Assembly: GCA_041658585.1 (NCBI GenBank)
Contig: JBAZZX010000012.1
Location: forward strand, 4,983-68,982
Origin: DYFC01 sp041658585
Lineage (GTDB): Bacteria > Nitrospirota > Thermodesulfovibrionia > Thermodesulfovibrionales > SM23-35
Direction: 5' to 3'
Length of the DNA stretch: 64,000 bases
Of the stretch, positions 61,097 through 64,000 are shown one piece after another. Both the position numbers and the translations under genes were made by a program. Within the stretch, counting starts at the first letter, position 1, and every line of letters starts with the position of its first letter. The notes below the pieces were generated by a model. It was not told the DNA's origin. It saw only the letters and a list, made by a program, of their open reading frames with translations, and did not search any database.

Positions 61097-62503
61097 TTAC
61101 TTTATGACCTCGGCAGTGAAACTATATAACTCCGCGTCCTTCCAGGCGTCATCAGGCAGGCCGGCTTTTCTGCAGAGTTGTCTGAGGAACGTTTCCCTGT
61201 CCCATCCGTATTCCGAAGCTACCTGTGGCAGGAGAAGTCCGCTCCGGTAACCCTTTCTGATAACGAGGCCGTGTTTCCCGACTTGGATGTCCTTTGTATT
61301 ATTTACAGGGACCAGGAGCGAGAGTATTGATATCTCTACCTCCATACTCTTCAATTCTTCTTTGTTCATCGGAGGAAACCTCGGGTCGCCTGAAGATGCG
61401 GCTACTGCATTTTTGATAACGGACTGATAGAGGGGCATAACAGGCCGGACATGTCCTATGCAGCCTCTCAAAGCGCCGTCTTTTTTGATAGTCACAAAAA
61501 CGGCGCCGTCCGCTTTGAATTTGGGATTTGCTATTTCTTTTTCAGGGACTTTACCCTTTGAGACATACTCTAAAATGGAATCCTTTGCAAGAGCGAGAAG
61601 CTCTTTTTTTTCATCCGCTGTAAGGGCGTTTTTGAATAATCCGATAGAGGCATAGCCTACAACTCTGCCCTTGTCATCCGTAACATCTCCCGAATTTGCA
61701 TATTTGAAAAGGACGCCTCGGGTTGCTTCCGAAATCCGCGCCGCCTCCATGGCAATGAGGACCGGAACTCCGCCGCATAGTTCGGCGTCTCCTGATTTCA
61801 GGAGACCTTCGGCGTCTGCAAGAGAAAGTCTCTCTATTGCAGAGATGATTTTGTTGTCCATTTTTATTGCCTGTGAGTAGTCGTGATAATGAGACATATC
61901 CGTGCTTGCGATGATTATTGTTTCATCATCAAGCAACTCCGAAAGCCGTGCTGCAAGATGGTCAAAGGTCTTTTGTGTCGGAGAGCCAATGAGTATGGGT
62001 ATAATCGTAAAATCTTTCAGGACGGTCTGAAGGAACGGAAGCTGCACTTCAAGGGAATGCTCTTTCTCATATGCCTCGGGATAAAAGGTTACATCCGCCT
62101 TTTGGTTTAAAAGCCCCTCCGCAAGTTTTTCATTTATTCCGACGTCTCCAAGCGGAGTCCTGAAACTCCCCTTTGTATAGACCGAAGCGCCTTTAAATGC
62201 CTTATGATGAGCGGGTCCTATAAGAATGACCTTTTTTATATCTCTGCCCTGAAGCTGTTTGTATCCATAAGCGGCGACCTGACCCGAATAGATATATCCT
62301 GCATGGGGTGAGATAATGCACAGCAGTCTGCCGGCAGCCTGAACTTTATCAGCCTTTGAAAGAAAACCCTCAACGGATGCTTTAAGAGCTTCTTTTTCTG
62401 CGGGATAGAATGTGCCTGCCACCGAAGGTTCTTTGCCTATGACTTTGCAGGCGATAAGGAGCAGGGAGGTTATGATTAGAGAAGATACTATCTTCTTATT
62501 CAT
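61097..62503 (-). CDS. AmmeMemoRadiSam protein B + A fusion (MEMO1-AMMECR1)
   Basis: 468 residues from ATG 62503. Lipoprotein-like signal (SLLIITSLLLIAC), MEMO domain (~28-285; ISPHAGYIYSG, GPAHHKAFKG, EHSLEVQLPFLQ, STDMSHYHDY) and AMMECR1 domain (~300-468; GCIGHVRPVMPLYQSV, DPRFPPM). These two genes are usually neighbours of the radical SAM gene; here they are fused. Pathway function is unknown. Overlaps the small Tat ORF. Confidence 0.93.
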   Translation of the reverse strand: MNKKIVSSLIITSLLLIACKVIGKEPSVAGTFYPAEKEALKASVEGFLSKADKVQAAGRLLCIISPHAGYIYSGQVAAYGYKQLQGRDIKKVILIGPAHHKAFKGASVYTKGSFRTPLGDVGINEKLAEGLLNQKADVTFYPEAYEKEHSLEVQLPFLQTVLKDFTIIPILIGSPTQKTFDHLAARLSELLDDETIIIASTDMSHYHDYSQAIKMDNKIISAIERLSLADAEGLLKSGDAELCGGVPVLIAMEAARISEATRGVLFKYANSGDVTDDKGRVVGYASIGLFKNALTADEKKELLALAKDSILEYVSKGKVPEKEIANPKFKADGAVFVTIKKDGALRGCIGHVRPVMPLYQSVIKNAVAASSGDPRFPPMNKEELKSMEVEISILSLLVPVNNTKDIQVGKHGLVIRKGYRSGLLLPQVASEYGWDRETFLRQLCRKAGLPDDAWKDAELYSFTAEVIK

Positions 62504-62633
62504 CGTCAAGCCTCCGCCAGAACATGGCCTCTTTCAACGGTTGCTCCGGCTTCTTTTCAGCCTTTACCTTTTTCCCGAACAGGCTGAAGATGACACTCAG
62601 TAAAGCTATTCTTAAAAAATCTCTCCGTTTCAT
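62496..62633 (-). CDS. 45-residue Tat-signal peptide protein of the AmmeMemoRadiSam operon
   Basis: Starts MKRRDFLRIALLSVIFSLFG, a Tat-like RRDFLR signal, and ends KEAMFWRRLDDE. That ending resembles the EALFYEKLEDG segment that precedes the first cysteine block in full-length AmmeMemoRadiSam radical SAM proteins. It lies 3 nt after the radical SAM gene and overlaps the MEMO start, so all three are coupled. Confidence 0.75.
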   Translation of the reverse strand: MKRRDFLRIALLSVIFSLFGKKVKAEKKPEQPLKEAMFWRRLDDE

Positions 62634-62636
62634 GTC

Positions 62637-63611
62637 TTAACTCCACACTCCCGGAACGGCGGTGTTGCAGAATTTGCATTTGCCGTTCAATATATTGTTT
62701 TGCACGACCGTATACGCTTGCCTTTCTATAAGCAATTTCCTGCATTTAGGACAGAAGGTGTTTTCACCTTCATGTCTTATGTTGCCGATATAAACAAATT
62801 TCAGCCCTGCATCCATCGCTGTCTTTCTCGCCTCTGAAAGGGTCTCGATCGGGGTGGGGGGCAGGTTAGTAAGTTTGTAATGGGGTATAAACCTTGAAAA
62901 ATGTATGGGCACTTCAGGGCCGAGGTTTTTCACTAGCCATCTGCTCATCTCATTAATCTTCTTCATATCATCGTTCAGCGTTGGGATGACAAGATTTGTG
63001 ATCTCAAGCCATACGCCTTCTTCCTTCAGAACAACAAGTGAATTAAGGACCGGCTTCAGACTTCCGTTGCATATCCTTTCATAGAAATCCTCAGTAAATG
63101 CCTTAAGATCCACGTCTGCCGCATCCAGGTATTTAGACAATTTCCTGAGAGGTTTCTCGTTGATATATCCGCAGGAGTGCACCGTATTTCTTACTTTCCT
63201 GTTTCGCGCTATTACCGCGGTGTCATACATGTATTCATAGAAAGCGGTAGGCTCGGTGTAAGTGTATGCGATTGATTTGCATTTGTAAGCTGCCGCATTG
63301 CTTACAACCTTTTCAGGGGGCATATCATAGGTATCGGTCTCTTCAGGTTTTGCCTGGGATATCTGCCAGTTTTGGCAGAATTTGCAGCTAAGGACACAGC
63401 CTGCCGTTGCAATTGAAAAAGCGGTAGTGCCCGGAAGAAAGTGAAAGAAAGGTTTCTTCTCTATAGGGTCAACGTGGACGGCGCACGGTTTCCCGTAAAC
63501 AAGGCTGTACAGTTTTCCATCCTTATTGATCCTTGCCCTGCACCTGCTTGTTTGATTTACATCAAGGACACAGCCGTTAGGACAAAGCTCGCACTGAACT
63601 GTCTTCCCCAT
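62637..63611 (-). CDS. AmmeMemoRadiSam system radical SAM enzyme
   Basis: 324 residues. N-terminal CELCPNGCVLDVNQTSRC block, then the radical SAM site CVLSCKFCQNWQIS, YTEPTAFYEYM, and a C-terminal zinc-like CPKCRKLLIER / CKFCNTAVPG. Family function not known. It begins at the cysteine block (MGKTVQCELC) and lacks the usual leader, which seems to be the separate small ORF downstream. Confidence 0.93.
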   Translation of the reverse strand: MGKTVQCELCPNGCVLDVNQTSRCRARINKDGKLYSLVYGKPCAVHVDPIEKKPFFHFLPGTTAFSIATAGCVLSCKFCQNWQISQAKPEETDTYDMPPEKVVSNAAAYKCKSIAYTYTEPTAFYEYMYDTAVIARNRKVRNTVHSCGYINEKPLRKLSKYLDAADVDLKAFTEDFYERICNGSLKPVLNSLVVLKEEGVWLEITNLVIPTLNDDMKKINEMSRWLVKNLGPEVPIHFSRFIPHYKLTNLPPTPIETLSEARKTAMDAGLKFVYIGNIRHEGENTFCPKCRKLLIERQAYTVVQNNILNGKCKFCNTAVPGVWS

Positions 63612-63725
63612 GTATTTATTATAAATCTTTCTGCAAGCTTCAAGCTATACCTAAACGTTGCATAAACGGCAGAGCAGACACGATGAAAAGTCTTCTAATG
63701 CGACAAAGGATTATATTCCTAACAC

Positions 63726-63875
63726 ATACTAAGGAGTTCATAAGAAAAGCCATACACCCTCACCCTTGCCCTCTCCCCTCAAGGGAGAGGGGACTTAATA
63801 ATATCCCCTCCCTTGAGGGGAGGGGATAAAGGGGAGGGTGTTTAAATGTGTCTTTGCTTATAATCTCCTTAGTAT
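63726..63875. repeat. MITE-like inverted-repeat element, family 1 copy C
   Basis: 150-bp intact copy of the 5399 element, with slightly longer inverted ends: ATACTAAGGAGTTCATAAG on the left and its complement with two mismatches on the right. Interior palindromes conserved. Confidence 0.85.
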
Positions 63876-63905
63876 ATCTATTAACCCGGCAATTTAATAT
63901 GTAAG

Positions 63906-64000
63906 TTACGCTGCATATTTGATTTTCGGGTGTTCAAAGTATTTTCTAATCCTTCCGGGCAGTTTCTGAAGCTTTCTCATGTGCGAGACCATTTTTTGTT
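63906..64000 (-). CDS. C-terminal end of an unidentified protein
   Basis: Frame entering from the right edge and ending KLPGRIRKYFEHPKIKYAA, stop at 63908-63906. Very basic. Too short to identify. Confidence 0.5.
   Translation of the reverse strand, partial: QKMVSHMRKLQKLPGRIRKYFEHPKIKYAA

Noticed and set aside
1..64000. tRNA or rRNA genes
   Set aside because: No T-loop (GGTTCGAATCC-like) or acceptor-stem pattern found in the intergenic gaps on either strand.

Overview
The window reads as a chromosomal segment of a Gram-negative anaerobe. Evidence for an outer membrane is LptD, a Tat-exported formate dehydrogenase and several lipoproteins; evidence for anaerobic life is a selenocysteine formate dehydrogenase, a B12-dependent ribonucleotide reductase, a CooT-like nickel protein and an AmmeMemoRadiSam cluster. 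The mix of DUF116, DUF512, DUF3842 and AmmeMemoRadiSam genes fits Nitrospirota (Thermodesulfovibrionia-like) or a Desulfobacterota relative, but no rRNA is present to settle this. I saw no tRNA, rRNA or CRISPR array.

Layout. 1-6.1 kb (minus): def, fmt, DUF116, PASTA protein, rpe, TPR protein, pgsA and a DUF512 radical SAM gene. 6.3-10.7 kb (plus): translation operon thrS-infC-rpmI-rplT-pheS; thrS and infC both seem to start at non-canonical codons (AUU, GUA) behind strong Shine-Dalgarno sites. 10.7-17.3 kb (minus): moaA, fdhE and the formate dehydrogenase genes fdhA (in-frame UGA = selenocysteine) and fdhB. 18.2-18.9 kb: a second selenoprotein, a DsbC-like disulfide isomerase with a Sec-Pro-Tyr-Cys active site. 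19-22.5 kb (minus): prfA, DUF1385, rpmE, YbgC-type thioesterase, Smr protein. 22.7-26.5 kb: AmpG-like permease, small envelope proteins and a zinc-binding diguanylate cyclase that looks imported. 26.9-34 kb (minus): exonuclease, ctpA, envC, ftsX, ftsE, split transketolase and a conserved hypothetical.

Accessory regions. 34.1-37.6 kb is an array of five gene cassettes, each followed by an attC-like site and all in the same orientation, with no integrase in view (a CALIN-type array). It carries two toxin-antitoxin pairs, a lipoprotein, a TIR-domain protein and a membrane protein. 38-44.4 kb returns to core genes (lptD, folC, accD, trpA, trpB). 44.5-46.4 kb (plus) holds DUF3842, CooT-like, YkgJ-like and one unknown gene. 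46.5-58.5 kb is a defence/plasticity island: MazEF-like, VapBC-like, RelE-like and MntA/HepT-like modules, gene debris, a 343-bp segmental duplication, and a two-gene operon of a SIR2-domain protein plus a 1345-residue STAND-like P-loop ATPase. That pair is my best candidate for an undescribed anti-phage system.

58.5-64 kb (minus): nrdJ with a promoter-embedded NrdR box and a small Cys-rich leader gene, then the AmmeMemoRadiSam genes, including a tiny Tat-type ORF that looks like the missing N-terminus of the radical SAM protein. Several MITE-like inverted-repeat elements are scattered through the window.
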